From JALORV01 sp963724365 (GTDB lineage: Bacteria; Pseudomonadota; Gammaproteobacteria; Burkholderiales; Burkholderiaceae_F), in the NCBI GenBank assembly GCA_963724365.1, contig CAVRUR010000017.1, forward strand, positions 62,001 to 126,000: a stretch of 64,000 nt of DNA, read 5' to 3'. This document shows positions 1 to 8,258 of this stretch, in pieces. The notes under the pieces are model-generated. The model did not search any database. It saw only the letters and a program-made list of their open reading frames with translations, and was not told the origin of the DNA. The position numbers and the translations under genes were made by a program. Position 1 is the first letter of the stretch, and the number at the start of each line of letters is the position of its first letter.

Positions 1-2
1 CG

Positions 3-419
3 GAGGCGATCGAGCAGGCGCTGAAGCTACCGCGCTCCGAATGGGACGAAACCTGCGAACGACTGCTCGACGAGTACGCGCGCGCACAGTCGTTTCCCGC
101 GCGGGACCAGCTGGAGCGTGTCGAACGCTGGCTTGCCGAATCACCGCGCGAGGACTCGATCCGCGCGGTACTGCTGCGCACCGCCGGCGTGCTTTGCCTG
201 CGTGAGCAGTTGTGGGGCAAGTCCGGCAGCTACCTCAACGAGAGCCTGCAGATCAGCAAGCAGCCCGCGACGCTAGTGGCGCTGGCGCGCCTGGCGGAAG
301 CCGTCGGCGACGACGCCGAGGCCGCACGGCACTATCGCGAGGCGGCCCTGGGTTTCGTGCAGCCCGCGCCGCCGGGAGCGGACAGCGCGCGTCCCGTCCT
401 GCGCGAACACACGGTCTGA
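3..419 (+). CDS. hemY: HemY-like TPR protein, C-terminal part (5' truncated by window)
   Basis: The open frame enters from the left edge and ends at the TGA at 417-419, so only about 138 C-terminal residues are seen. The visible part has the helical TPR-like pattern of the HemY C-terminus: a WDE..C..LL segment, then a leader and repeat of the type YLNESLQISKQPATLVALARLAEAVGD, then an alanine-rich AARHYREAALGF helix. HemY is an inner-membrane, TPR-containing protein encoded beside the heme biosynthesis genes hemC/hemD/hemX in beta- and gammaproteobacteria; its exact role is unsettled. The membrane anchor and the upstream hem genes lie outside the window, so the assignment rests on the C-terminal repeats alone. 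Confidence 0.75.
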   Translation, partial: EAIEQALKLPRSEWDETCERLLDEYARAQSFPARDQLERVERWLAESPREDSIRAVLLRTAGVLCLREQLWGKSGSYLNESLQISKQPATLVALARLAEAVGDDAEAARHYREAALGFVQPAPPGADSARPVLREHTV

Positions 420-526
420 TCCTTCGCCAGCCTGTCGTTGAGCGGCGGCGCGAGCGCACGGCGCCGTATGGGCCAACCTACCACGGTCGCGCGAGGCCGC
501 TGCCCGGGTCGTGATCAAATCGCGGC

Positions 527-2209
527 ATGGACGTGCTCAACCAGACCCTCCTGATCGCCGGCCTGCTCTGTTTCGTGGCGATCGCGCTGTCCGCCGCTTC
601 GCAGAAGATCGGCGTGCCGTCGCTGCTCGTCTTCCTTGCGGTCGGCCTATTCGCGACCGAACTGCCGCAGGTGCGATGGGTCCACATCGAGCTGGAAACG
701 GCCGTGCTGGTCGGCAATCTCGCGCTCGCGGTGATCCTGCTCGATGGTGGCCTGCGTACGAGGCTGGCGACATTCCGCATGGTTGCAGCCCCGTCGCTGA
801 CGCTGGCGACTCTCGGCGTGATTCTGACCGCGACGATTGTCGGCATGGCGGGCGCCTGGCTGCTCGACCTCGACTGGCGCTACGGACTGCTGCTGGGTTC
901 GATCGTTGGCTCGACCGATGCGGCAGCAACGTTTGCACTGCTGGGCAACAGCGGCCTGCGCCTCAACGAACGCGTCGAATCGACGCTCGAGGTCGAATCC
1001 GGAATCAACGATCCGATGGCGGTGTTCCTGACCCTGGGCGCAATCGAACTCATACGATCACCCGGGCAGTCGATTTCGGACCTGTTGCCGATGTTCCTGC
1101 AGCAACTCGGCGTCGGTGTGCTCGTCGGCGTCCTGCTGGGATATCTGCTTTCACGGGCGGTGGCCCGTGTGCGCCTCGAGGAGGGCCTGTATGCGCTGCT
1201 GATCCAGTCCGGAGGACTGGCCACGTTTGCCCTGACCAACCTGCTCGGCGGCAGCGGATTCCTGGCGATCTACCTGGCCGGCATGCTGATCGCGCACCGC
1301 CGCGCCCATGTCGGCGAGGATGTGCTGCGCGTCAGTGACGGTTTTGCCTGGTTGGCCCAGGCCGGCATGTTTCTCGTGCTGGGCATAATCACCGATGCAC
1401 GCGGCCTGCTCGACGTCGCGGGTCCGGCCCTGCTGGTTGCTGCCGTGCTGCTCTTCATCGCACGACCGCTCGCGGTGGCGGCCTGCCTGCTGCCATTTCG
1501 ATACCCGGCACGGGAGATTGCCTTCATCGGCTGGATCGGCATGCGTGGCGCGGTCCCGATCGTGCTTGGACTCTTCCCGCTGGTGGCCGGGATACCGCAG
1601 GCGCAGTTGCTGTTCCACATTGCATTTTTCATCGTCCTGCTGTCGCTGCTGCTGCAGGGCGGAACGCTGCCGGTCGCGGCACGGCTGGCGCGCGTACGCG
1701 CGGGGCGTCCGCGCGCTGCGCTGGCCACCGCGCCGCTCGACGGAGGCGTCCATGTGCGCGAGGTGGTGCAGTTTGTCGTCGCCGAAGGTGCGCCCGCGAC
1801 GCGACGTGCGCTCGACGAGATCGACTGGCCCGAGGGCTCGCGCCTGATCGAGCTCGAGCGTGCCGGCCGCATCCTCGAGGCCGCCGAGCTGCGCAGTGGC
1901 GATCTGGTGGCGGTGGTCGCGCCGGCCGAGCAGGTCGATGCGCTGGAGGAGATCTTCGCGCCGGCAGCGGTGGACGGAGAACTCACGCTGGCGGCCTCGG
2001 CCACCCTGGGTGACCTGCAGGACTACTACGGCGTCGACATTCCTGACGGTCTGCAGCGCGACACGACGCTCGGCGCATATGCCGCACGTCTGCTGCGGGG
2101 ACGCGCCGCGAGCGGAGATGCCATCGCGCTGGGCAGTCTGCGACTGCGCGTGCGCGAGTCGAGCGCCGGTGTCGTGCGCTCGATCAGCCTGCTGCTGACG
2201 AGGCGCTAA
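527..2209 (+). CDS. nhaP2: K+/H+ antiporter, NhaP2/CvrA type (CPA1 family)
   Basis: The protein has 560 residues, the usual NhaP2 length. An N-terminal membrane domain (about residues 5-390, 12-13 hydrophobic segments) carries the CPA1 signatures GSIVGSTDAAA, ESGINDPMA and RGAVPIVL; the paired acidic residues of the second motif are the expected proton/cation site. After the membrane domain comes a cytoplasmic tail with a TrkA_C-like segment (about 405-475) and a CorC/HlyC-like segment (about 480-555), the arrangement that separates NhaP2 from shorter CPA1 exchangers. It should exchange cytoplasmic K+ (or Na+) for protons at the inner membrane. The gene stands alone, converging on the SDR gene downstream. 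No strong Shine-Dalgarno precedes the ATG. Confidence 0.9.
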   Translation: MDVLNQTLLIAGLLCFVAIALSAASQKIGVPSLLVFLAVGLFATELPQVRWVHIELETAVLVGNLALAVILLDGGLRTRLATFRMVAAPSLTLATLGVILTATIVGMAGAWLLDLDWRYGLLLGSIVGSTDAAATFALLGNSGLRLNERVESTLEVESGINDPMAVFLTLGAIELIRSPGQSISDLLPMFLQQLGVGVLVGVLLGYLLSRAVARVRLEEGLYALLIQSGGLATFALTNLLGGSGFLAIYLAGMLIAHRRAHVGEDVLRVSDGFAWLAQAGMFLVLGIITDARGLLDVAGPALLVAAVLLFIARPLAVAACLLPFRYPAREIAFIGWIGMRGAVPIVLGLFPLVAGIPQAQLLFHIAFFIVLLSLLLQGGTLPVAARLARVRAGRPRAALATAPLDGGVHVREVVQFVVAEGAPATRRALDEIDWPEGSRLIELERAGRILEAAELRSGDLVAVVAPAEQVDALEEIFAPAAVDGELTLAASATLGDLQDYYGVDIPDGLQRDTTLGAYAARLLRGRAASGDAIALGSLRLRVRESSAGVVRSISLLLTRR

Positions 2210-2241
2210 ACGCCGCACTAACCGCAGCGCTCACCCCAGTG

Positions 2242-3006
2242 CTAGACGCAGCGGCCGCCGTCGACCTCGAGGGCGGCGCCGGTGATGAAGCGGGCTTCGT
2301 CCGAGGCGAGAAAGACGCAGGCCGCAGCGACATCGTCCGGGGTCGAGTAACGGCCGAGCGGTATCGTCGCCAGGAATTTCTTGCGATTCTCCGGCGTGTC
2401 GGGCATGCCCATGAACTCCTCGACCAGGCCGGTCGCGCCGATCACCGGGTTTACGCAGTTGACGCGGATGTTGTCCGGTCCGAGCTCGGCGGCCATCGAC
2501 TTGCTCGTCGTGATGACTGCCCCCTTGCTGCCGTTGTACCAGGTGAGTCCGGGACGGGGGCGCACGCCCGCGGTCGAGGCGATGTTGACGAAGCAGCCGC
2601 CGCCGCGCGTCCTGAAGTACGGCACCACGTGTATCGCGGTCCAATAGATCGACTTCACGTTGACGGCAAAGACGCGGTCGAATTCCGCTTCGCTGACGCC
2701 GAGCAGTGGCTGGTTGCGATGCGTCGTGCCTGCGTTGTTGACGACGATGTCGAGCTGCCCGAAGGACGAAAGTGCGGCCTCGAGCAGCGCCATGACGTCG
2801 CTCGAGCGCGACACGTCGCCGTGTGCGTACGTCGCTCGTCCGCCAGTGCCGGTGATGTCGTCGACAACGCGCTGGCCCGCCGTGTCGCTGATGTCGGCCA
2901 CGACGACCGCGCAGCCCTCCTGCGCAAAGCGCGTTGCTATGCCTGCGCCGAAACCCGAGGCCGCTCCGGTGACGATCGCCACCTTTCCCGCCAGACGCCC
3001 GCTCAC
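2242..3006 (-). CDS. Short-chain dehydrogenase/reductase (FabG-like, SDR family)
   Basis: This is a 254-residue classical SDR. It shows the cofactor-binding TGAASGFG motif near residue 14, the NNAG motif near residue 90, a catalytic serine in NIAST, the YNGSK active-site Tyr-x3-Lys near residue 157, and the C-terminal ITGAALEVDGG typical of FabG-like enzymes. It should catalyse NAD(P)-dependent oxidation of an alcohol or reduction of a ketone; the substrate cannot be read from the sequence. The start is GTG at 3006, chosen because AGGAGG lies 8 nt upstream. It is 93 bp downstream of an aldehyde dehydrogenase on the same strand, so the two probably oxidise an alcohol to an acid in sequence. 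Confidence 0.88.
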   Translation of the reverse strand: MSGRLAGKVAIVTGAASGFGAGIATRFAQEGCAVVVADISDTAGQRVVDDITGTGGRATYAHGDVSRSSDVMALLEAALSSFGQLDIVVNNAGTTHRNQPLLGVSEAEFDRVFAVNVKSIYWTAIHVVPYFRTRGGGCFVNIASTAGVRPRPGLTWYNGSKGAVITTSKSMAAELGPDNIRVNCVNPVIGATGLVEEFMGMPDTPENRKKFLATIPLGRYSTPDDVAAACVFLASDEARFITGAALEVDGGRCV

Positions 3007-3099
3007 GTCAATGTCCTCCTGAGAAGAACAGCGCGCTCTGTCTCAGTGAATCCCAGCGCGCGATGCAGTGCACGCCATTCGTGGCTCCCGATCAGCGCG

Positions 3100-4575
3100 T
3101 CAGCCATGTTTGATCGCGATCGTTTTGAGTGTCGTGAAGCCGAGCAGCGCCTCGAAACCCTTCTCACGTCCGTAGCCGCTAGCCTTGACTCCGCCGAATG
3201 GCAGTTCGATGCCGCCACCGGCGCCATAGTTGTTGATAAAGACTTGGCCGCAGCGAAGCCGGCGTGCAACGCGCATCTGGCGTGCACCATCGCACGTCCA
3301 GACGCCGGCCACCAGTCCGAACGGCGTGCCATTGGCAAGGCGCACGGCCTCGTCCTCGGAGTCGAAGGGCATGGCGGCCAGCACCGGTCCGAAGATCTCC
3401 TCCTGCGCGAGCCGATGCATCGGCGGCACGTCGCGCAGCAGGGTGGGCGCCTGGTAGAAGCCGGACTGCGGCGCATCGTCGACGACCGAGCCATGAGCAG
3501 CCAGCGGAATGCCGTCGTGTTCGGCGAGGCTGAGGAAGTCCCAGACTTTCTGCAGCTGACTTTGCCGGATCAGCGGCCCGGCGTCGAGGTCGGCCAGCGC
3601 CGGACCGACGCGCAGTCGCGCGATCGCTTCGGCGGCGCGCGCGACCAGATCTTCGTAGACGGCGCGCTCGACCAGCAATCGACTCCCTGCCGAACAGGTC
3701 TGCCCGCAGTTCTGCACGATCGCATTGATGACAACCGGCAGGACATCGTCGAGGCTCGCGTCTGCAAAGACGATCTGCGGCGACTTGCCGCCGAGTTCCA
3801 GCGTCACCGGGCAGTGGTGTCGCGCTGCCGCCTGCGCCACCATCGAGCCGGTGACCGGTGATCCGGTGAATGAAATGTGATCGATTCCGCTGTGTGCCGC
3901 CAGCGCGGCTCCGGCCTCGACGCCGTAGCCGGTGACGACGTTCAGTGCACCATCCGGGAACCCGACCTCGGCCGCAAGCTCCGCGACGCGCAGCAGCGAC
4001 AGACAGGCATCTTCCGCCGGCTTGATCACACAGGCGTTGCCGGCCGCGAGCGCCGCGCCGACGCTGCGACCGAAGATCTGCATCGGATAATTCCAGGGAA
4101 TGATGTGCCCGGTGACACCGTGCGGCTCGCGAATCGTCAGCACCGTCATGCCGGACTGATAGGGAATCGTCTCGCCGTGCAGCTTGTCGGCCGCGCCGGC
4201 GTAGTACTCGCAATAGCGCGCGAGCGCGGTCGTGTCGCCGCGGCCCTGCGTCAGGGGCTTGCCGGTGGTGCGCGATTCCAGCCGTGCCAGTTCCTCGTGA
4301 TGATCCAGCACGGCAATCGACAGCTTCATCAGCAGGCGGCCGCGCTCGGTTGCCGTCATCCGGCCCCAGTCGCCATCGGACGATTCGCCCAGCGCCTGGC
4401 GCGCGCTGCGTTGCGCCCGGTCGATGTCCGCGGCCATGCCGCGAGCGATCTTCGCGAAGGGCCGGCCGTCGGACGGATCGACGACGTCGATCGATTGTCC
4501 GGTCGAGGATGCAACCCACCGGTTGTCGATGAAGTGATGCGAACCTGCCGCGGCGGTCCCGCTGCCGTCCATCAT
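3100..4575 (-). CDS. NAD(P)-dependent aldehyde dehydrogenase
   Basis: The length (491 residues) is normal for the ALDH superfamily. The Rossmann motif FTGSPVTGS, the general base in LELGGKSP and the nucleophile in QNCGQTCSAGSR (second Cys) are all present, as is the C-terminal LPFGGVKASGYGREKG block. It resembles betaine/4-aminobutyraldehyde-type dehydrogenases more than succinate-semialdehyde ones, but the substrate is not determinable here. AAGGGGGC precedes two adjacent ATGs at 4575 and 4572; spacing slightly favours 4572. It is the first gene of an apparent two-gene unit with the SDR downstream, and it is transcribed divergently from ppa. Confidence 0.9.
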   Translation of the reverse strand: MMDGSGTAAAGSHHFIDNRWVASSTGQSIDVVDPSDGRPFAKIARGMAADIDRAQRSARQALGESSDGDWGRMTATERGRLLMKLSIAVLDHHEELARLESRTTGKPLTQGRGDTTALARYCEYYAGAADKLHGETIPYQSGMTVLTIREPHGVTGHIIPWNYPMQIFGRSVGAALAAGNACVIKPAEDACLSLLRVAELAAEVGFPDGALNVVTGYGVEAGAALAAHSGIDHISFTGSPVTGSMVAQAAARHHCPVTLELGGKSPQIVFADASLDDVLPVVINAIVQNCGQTCSAGSRLLVERAVYEDLVARAAEAIARLRVGPALADLDAGPLIRQSQLQKVWDFLSLAEHDGIPLAAHGSVVDDAPQSGFYQAPTLLRDVPPMHRLAQEEIFGPVLAAMPFDSEDEAVRLANGTPFGLVAGVWTCDGARQMRVARRLRCGQVFINNYGAGGGIELPFGGVKASGYGREKGFEALLGFTTLKTIAIKHG

Positions 4576-4713
4576 GCCCCCTTGTGGTCGGGCGTCGAGC
4601 CGAGCCGACGCTTCAGCGGACGATTATTCAGCAAAACGCCCGACACCCTCAATCGACCGCGCGGTGCGGGTCGTTGCTTTGTAGAATCGAGGCGGTCCAC
4701 CACGGAAGCATCC

Positions 4714-5262
4714 ATGAGCCTCGATCGAGTTCCTGCGGGTCGAAACATTCCTGACGAGTTCAACGTCATCATCGAGATCCCGGCCCACGCGGATCCGATC
4801 AAGTATGAAGTCGACAAGGAATCCGGTGCGATCTTCGTCGATCGCTTCATCGGCACCGCAATGCACTACCCGTGCAACTACGGCTACGTACCCAAGTCGC
4901 TCGCCGACGATGGCGATCCACTCGATGTGCTGGTGATCACGCCCTACCCGCTGCAGCCGGGCGTCGTCGTGCGCTGCCGGCCGCTGGGTGTGCTCAAGAT
5001 GGAAGACGAGGCGGGCGGTGATTCCAAGCTGCTGGCGGTGCCGATCGACAAGGTCCTCCCCTGGTACAAGCACTGGCAGAAGTGGTCCGACATTGCACCC
5101 GAGCGCCTGGCGCAGATCCAGCACTTCTTCGAGCACTACAAGGACCTGGAGCAGGGCAAATGGGTCAAGGTGCTCGGCTGGGAGGGGCCCGACTCCGCGC
5201 GCAAAGACATCCTTGATGCTGTGGCGGCCTACAAGGCCGCGTCACCCCAGCCCGCGTTCTAG
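4714..5262 (+). CDS. ppa: Inorganic pyrophosphatase (family I)
   Basis: The enzyme hydrolyses pyrophosphate to two phosphates in the cytoplasm and so pulls biosynthetic reactions forward. The 182-residue protein has the family I pattern: an N-terminal IPAHADPIKYEVDKESG, then DRF, the NYGYVPKSLADDGDPLDVLV metal/pyrophosphate site with its three aspartates, and a C-terminal KWVKVLGW. The ATG at 4714 gives the standard N-terminus; the longer in-frame reading upstream (from 3877) is antisense to the aldehyde dehydrogenase and was discarded. A TAGAAT hexamer at 4682-4687 could be its -10 element, but no matching -35 is seen. Confidence 0.96.
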   Translation: MSLDRVPAGRNIPDEFNVIIEIPAHADPIKYEVDKESGAIFVDRFIGTAMHYPCNYGYVPKSLADDGDPLDVLVITPYPLQPGVVVRCRPLGVLKMEDEAGGDSKLLAVPIDKVLPWYKHWQKWSDIAPERLAQIQHFFEHYKDLEQGKWVKVLGWEGPDSARKDILDAVAAYKAASPQPAF

Positions 5263-5296
5263 GGCCGCGAGGTACCACGGCCGAACAGGGCGAGGG

Positions 5297-5989
5297 ATGG
5301 ACCAGACGCTGCTCAAGCGACACCGCTACCTGATACTCGTCGTGGCTCTGATCGCTGCCCTGGTACTGCAGATGGGCCGTGTGCCGAATGCCTATGTTCG
5401 CGAGTCGGCGCTGTCGGTGGCGCTGGTGCTCGTCTTCCTGATCGTGTTCGATCGCCCCGCCTATCGCATTTTCTCGCTCATCGCGGGACTGGCCGTGATC
5501 GTGGCGCTCTGGGTCCTGCGGCTGCTCCCTGACATTCCGCGCCACGCGCTCGAAATGGTGGTCCACGTCGGTGCGGTGCTGTTCCTCGGGTTTGCTGTAG
5601 GGGTGATCCTTCGACACCTTTTCGAGCGACGCGCGATCAGCATCGACGACATACTCGGGACTATCTGCGGCTACCTGCTCGCGGCAATTGCGTGGGCCAA
5701 TCTGTACTCCGCGATCGAACTCAGTTCACCGGGGGCATTCCAGGTCATCGATCCAATACGCTCGCTGCTTACGAACTGGTATGAAAGGGAGTCGCTGTTC
5801 ACTTACTTCAGCCTGTCGACCCTGACGACAATCGGCTACGGTGACATCACCCCGGTCGCTCCGGCTGCGCGCAGTGCCGCGGTCCTGCAGGGCGTGTTCG
5901 GCCTGTTCTACATTGCTGTCGTCGTGGCGCAGCTGGTCGGATCCAAGCTGGCCGAGGCGGGGGCACGTGATAACGGCGAACGTCGCTAG
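5297..5989 (+). CDS. Ion channel protein with K+ selectivity filter
   Basis: This is a 230-residue membrane protein with about five or six hydrophobic segments followed by a pore region. The pore contains TLTTIGYGDITP, the canonical TxGYGD potassium selectivity filter, followed by a last hydrophobic helix, which fits the Ion_trans_2 family. No RCK/TrkA regulatory domain or voltage-sensor arginine ladder is visible, so it is probably a simple K+ leak channel in the inner membrane. The start at 5297 follows AGGGCGAGGG and lies 34 bp after ppa; the two genes may be co-transcribed. It converges on the EamA exporter gene, with 2 bp between the stop codons. Confidence 0.85.
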   Translation: MDQTLLKRHRYLILVVALIAALVLQMGRVPNAYVRESALSVALVLVFLIVFDRPAYRIFSLIAGLAVIVALWVLRLLPDIPRHALEMVVHVGAVLFLGFAVGVILRHLFERRAISIDDILGTICGYLLAAIAWANLYSAIELSSPGAFQVIDPIRSLLTNWYERESLFTYFSLSTLTTIGYGDITPVAPAARSAAVLQGVFGLFYIAVVVAQLVGSKLAEAGARDNGERR

Positions 5990-5991
5990 CG

Positions 5992-6849
5992 TCAGCGGCG
6001 TCGGGTCGCCAGTACGTTCAGACCGAGTCCGGACAGCACCAGCCCCGCGCCCGCGAGCTTCCACCACGTCACAGGCTCGTCGAGCAGCCAGACCGCACAC
6101 GTCATTCCGACCACCGGCACCAGCAGCGTGAACGGCGCGATCAGCGCGGCCGGATGCTGGCGCAGCAGCCAGGCCCAGATGCCGAACGCCACCAGCGTGG
6201 TCGGCCAGGCCTGAAAGGCAATGCCGAGCCAGTTGGCTGCCGAAAGCGCGCTGACGACCTGAACGCTGCGCGAGAAACCCTCGGTCGCCAGAGTTGCGAT
6301 GGCCAGCGGGATCACGGCGGCTGCGCTGCCCCAGACGACGACCGACAGCGGCGCATCACCCGGCACGCGCTTGACGATGATGTTTGCGATCGCCCAGGAC
6401 AGTGCCGCCGCAACGACCAGAGCGAAACCCAGCGCAGTGCCGGACGGCAGATGAAGCGCCACCAGCACGAGGCCAGCGCCCGCAACGATTGCACCCGCTA
6501 ATTGAGGAGGCCGTGGCCGTTCATGCATCAGCAGCGCCACCAGTCCGATCGTGAAGAACGCCTGAACCTGGATCACCAGCGACGACAGTCCGGTCGGCAT
6601 CCCGGCCGCCATGCCGGCAAACAGGAAACTGAACTGCAGCGCGAATGCGAACAGCCCGTAACCTGCGATCAGCTTCCACGGCGCCTTCGGTCGTGCCACG
6701 AACAACATCGCCGGGAACGCTGCGAGAATGAACCGCAGCAGCGTCAGCAACAGCGGCGGGATGTCGTTCAGGCCCCAGCGAATCACGACGAAGTTAAATC
6801 CCCAAATCGTGACCATGAGCAGGGCCGCGGCAAGGTGCAGGGGTGTCAT
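5992..6849 (-). CDS. eamA: EamA-family (DMT) exporter
   Basis: This 285-residue protein has ten hydrophobic segments in two EamA repeats (about residues 5-135 and 145-280). It is closest in pattern to the O-acetylserine/cysteine exporter EamA, with an N-terminal MVTIWGFNFVVIRWGL and the central NIIVKRVPG. It probably exports an amino acid or related metabolite. The ATG at 6849 is in frame with the body of the protein. Upstream lie two partial copies of the first 50 bp of the gene (see the 122-bp repeat), each out of frame with the next, so the native start may originally have overlapped the stop of the acetyltransferase gene at 7090. Confidence 0.85.
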   Translation of the reverse strand: MTPLHLAAALLMVTIWGFNFVVIRWGLNDIPPLLLTLLRFILAAFPAMLFVARPKAPWKLIAGYGLFAFALQFSFLFAGMAAGMPTGLSSLVIQVQAFFTIGLVALLMHERPRPPQLAGAIVAGAGLVLVALHLPSGTALGFALVVAAALSWAIANIIVKRVPGDAPLSVVVWGSAAAVIPLAIATLATEGFSRSVQVVSALSAANWLGIAFQAWPTTLVAFGIWAWLLRQHPAALIAPFTLLVPVVGMTCAVWLLDEPVTWWKLAGAGLVLSGLGLNVLATRRR

Positions 6850-7093
6850 CGAAGTGGTGCCCTGTGCCCAAGTGAGGGGATTTGCCCGGACTCCCCGCAG
6901 GGGCGAGCGCACAGCGCGCCGCCCCATATCGTGACCATCAGCAGCGCCGCGGCAAGGTGCAGGGGTGTCATCGAAGTGGTGCCCTGTGCACAAGTGGGGG
7001 GATTTGCCCCGACTCCCCGCAGTGGCGTGCGCGCAGCGCGCCGCCCCATATGGTGACCATGAGTAGGGCGGCGGCGAGGTGCAGGGGCGTCAT
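6800..7093 (-). repeat. 122-bp tandem repeat of the eamA start region (2.4 copies)
   Basis: The sequence GTGACCAT recurs at 6809, 6931 and 7053, exactly 122 bp apart. Read on the minus strand, each unit begins with ATGACNCCCCTGCACCT, covers about 50 bp of eamA up to the codons for IWG, and is followed by a 72-bp spacer rich in short palindromes (CCCCTGCGGGG). Because 122 is not a multiple of three, copies 3 and 2 encode 41-codon mini-ORFs (7093-6968 and 6971-6846). Each ends in a TGA that overlaps the next ATG as ATGA. The copy nearest the acetyltransferase overlaps its stop codon in the same way. Confidence 0.9.
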
Positions 7094-8226
7094 CCTGGCC
7101 CCACAGACGCCCGGAATGCGGATCGTTCATTCAGTTCATCGACATACGCTTCAATGCCGCCGCTTTCGCGCTCGAGATAGTGCTCGACAGCTCGCGCGAA
7201 GTCCGGATGCCGGAGCCAGTGACACGACCAGGTCTTCACCGGCTCGAAGCCGCGCGCCAGCTTGTGCTCTCCCTGCGCTCCCCCTTCGATGACCTGCAGC
7301 CGACGCTCGATTGCGAATTCGATGAGCTGGTAGTAGCTGAGTTCGAAGTGCAGGCACGGCACCGGCGCCAGCGTGCCCCAGTACCGTCCGTAGAGCCGCG
7401 TCGTGTCGAACAGCGCAAGCGCGGCCGCAATGTCGTCGCCGCCGCGTGATGCAATGACCAGCAGCAGCTTGTCCGGCATGGTGGTCGCGAGCCGGTCGAA
7501 GAAGCGCGGGTTCAGGTACGGCGTCGAGTGGTGCGCCGCATAGGTGTTCCTATAGCAGCGACTAAAGAGCGACCAGTCCGCGGCCGTGATCTCGGTGCCA
7601 ACCCGGCGGCGCACGCTGATGCCTTCGCTCGCGACCTTGCGGCGTTCGGCACGGATTTTCTTGCGCTTGGGCTGAGCGAGTCGGTCAAGGAAGTCATCGA
7701 AGGTCGAGTAGCCGCGATTGAACCAGTGAAACTGGACCGTTTGTCGCAGCAGCGCGCCCAGGTTCGTCAGGCAACGCGCCTCTGCTTCGCCGGGGAACAG
7801 CACATGCAGCGACGACAGGCCCGAAACCTGCGCGAGCTGCACCAGTGCCCGCGCCGCCTGGTCCCGCGCTTTGGCGTCGATGGCGATCAATCGTGGTCCT
7901 GGCACCGGAGTGAAGGGCACGGCCGAGAGCCACCTCGGGTAGTACTCGAGTCCGTGTCGCTCGTGCGCGTCGGCCCATGCCCAGTCGAAGACGTACTCAC
8001 CATAGGAGTGGTGCTTGCGGTACAGCGGTACGGCCGCACACAGGCGCCCGCCGCGTTCCAGCGTGAGATAGTGCGGCTCCCAGCCCGTGCGTGCACTGGC
8101 ACATCCGGATTCGTGCAGGGCGTGCAGGAACTCGAAGCTGACGAACGGATTTTCGGAGGACGCGGCACGCAGCAGTGCGTTCCAGTCTTCGCTCCCGATC
8201 TCACTCAGGTCGTGCACGATGCGCAT
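7090..8226 (-). CDS. FemAB/GNAT-like N-acetyltransferase (peptidogalycan-biosynthesis type)
   Basis: The 378-residue protein has the two-lobed GNAT layout of the DUF482 'peptidogalycan biosynthesis protein' family. It shows an N-terminal PFVSFEFLHALHESGCA, the basic stretch QPKRKKIRAERRKV near the middle, and the C-terminal GRYWG...LHFELSYYQLIEFAIERRL block. It probably transfers an acyl or aminoacyl group, but the acceptor is unknown. A longer start at 8256 would leave only 2 bp to the divergent nadE ATG, so I prefer the ATG at 8226. Its TGA (7092-7090) overlaps the first of the repeated eamA start codons, which implies that the two genes were once translationally coupled. Confidence 0.75.
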   Translation of the reverse strand: MRIVHDLSEIGSEDWNALLRAASSENPFVSFEFLHALHESGCASARTGWEPHYLTLERGGRLCAAVPLYRKHHSYGEYVFDWAWADAHERHGLEYYPRWLSAVPFTPVPGPRLIAIDAKARDQAARALVQLAQVSGLSSLHVLFPGEAEARCLTNLGALLRQTVQFHWFNRGYSTFDDFLDRLAQPKRKKIRAERRKVASEGISVRRRVGTEITAADWSLFSRCYRNTYAAHHSTPYLNPRFFDRLATTMPDKLLLVIASRGGDDIAAALALFDTTRLYGRYWGTLAPVPCLHFELSYYQLIEFAIERRLQVIEGGAQGEHKLARGFEPVKTWSCHWLRHPDFARAVEHYLERESGGIEAYVDELNERSAFRASVGPG

Positions 8227-8258
8227 GCAATAATGATCCGAACCTGCTGCATTCATTC

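Noticed and set aside
2239..3861. 540-codon plus-strand open frame across the SDR and aldehyde dehydrogenase genes
   Set aside because: Antisense to two well-supported genes, no ribosome-binding site, no recognisable domain.
6800..7093. CRISPR-like array
   Set aside because: The units are contiguous tandem copies with nearly identical spacers, include eamA coding sequence, and no cas gene is near.
8227..8256. Start of the acetyltransferase gene at 8256
   Set aside because: It would place two divergent start codons 2 bp apart and adds ten residues of no family character; the ATG at 8226 fits better, although 8256 cannot be excluded.
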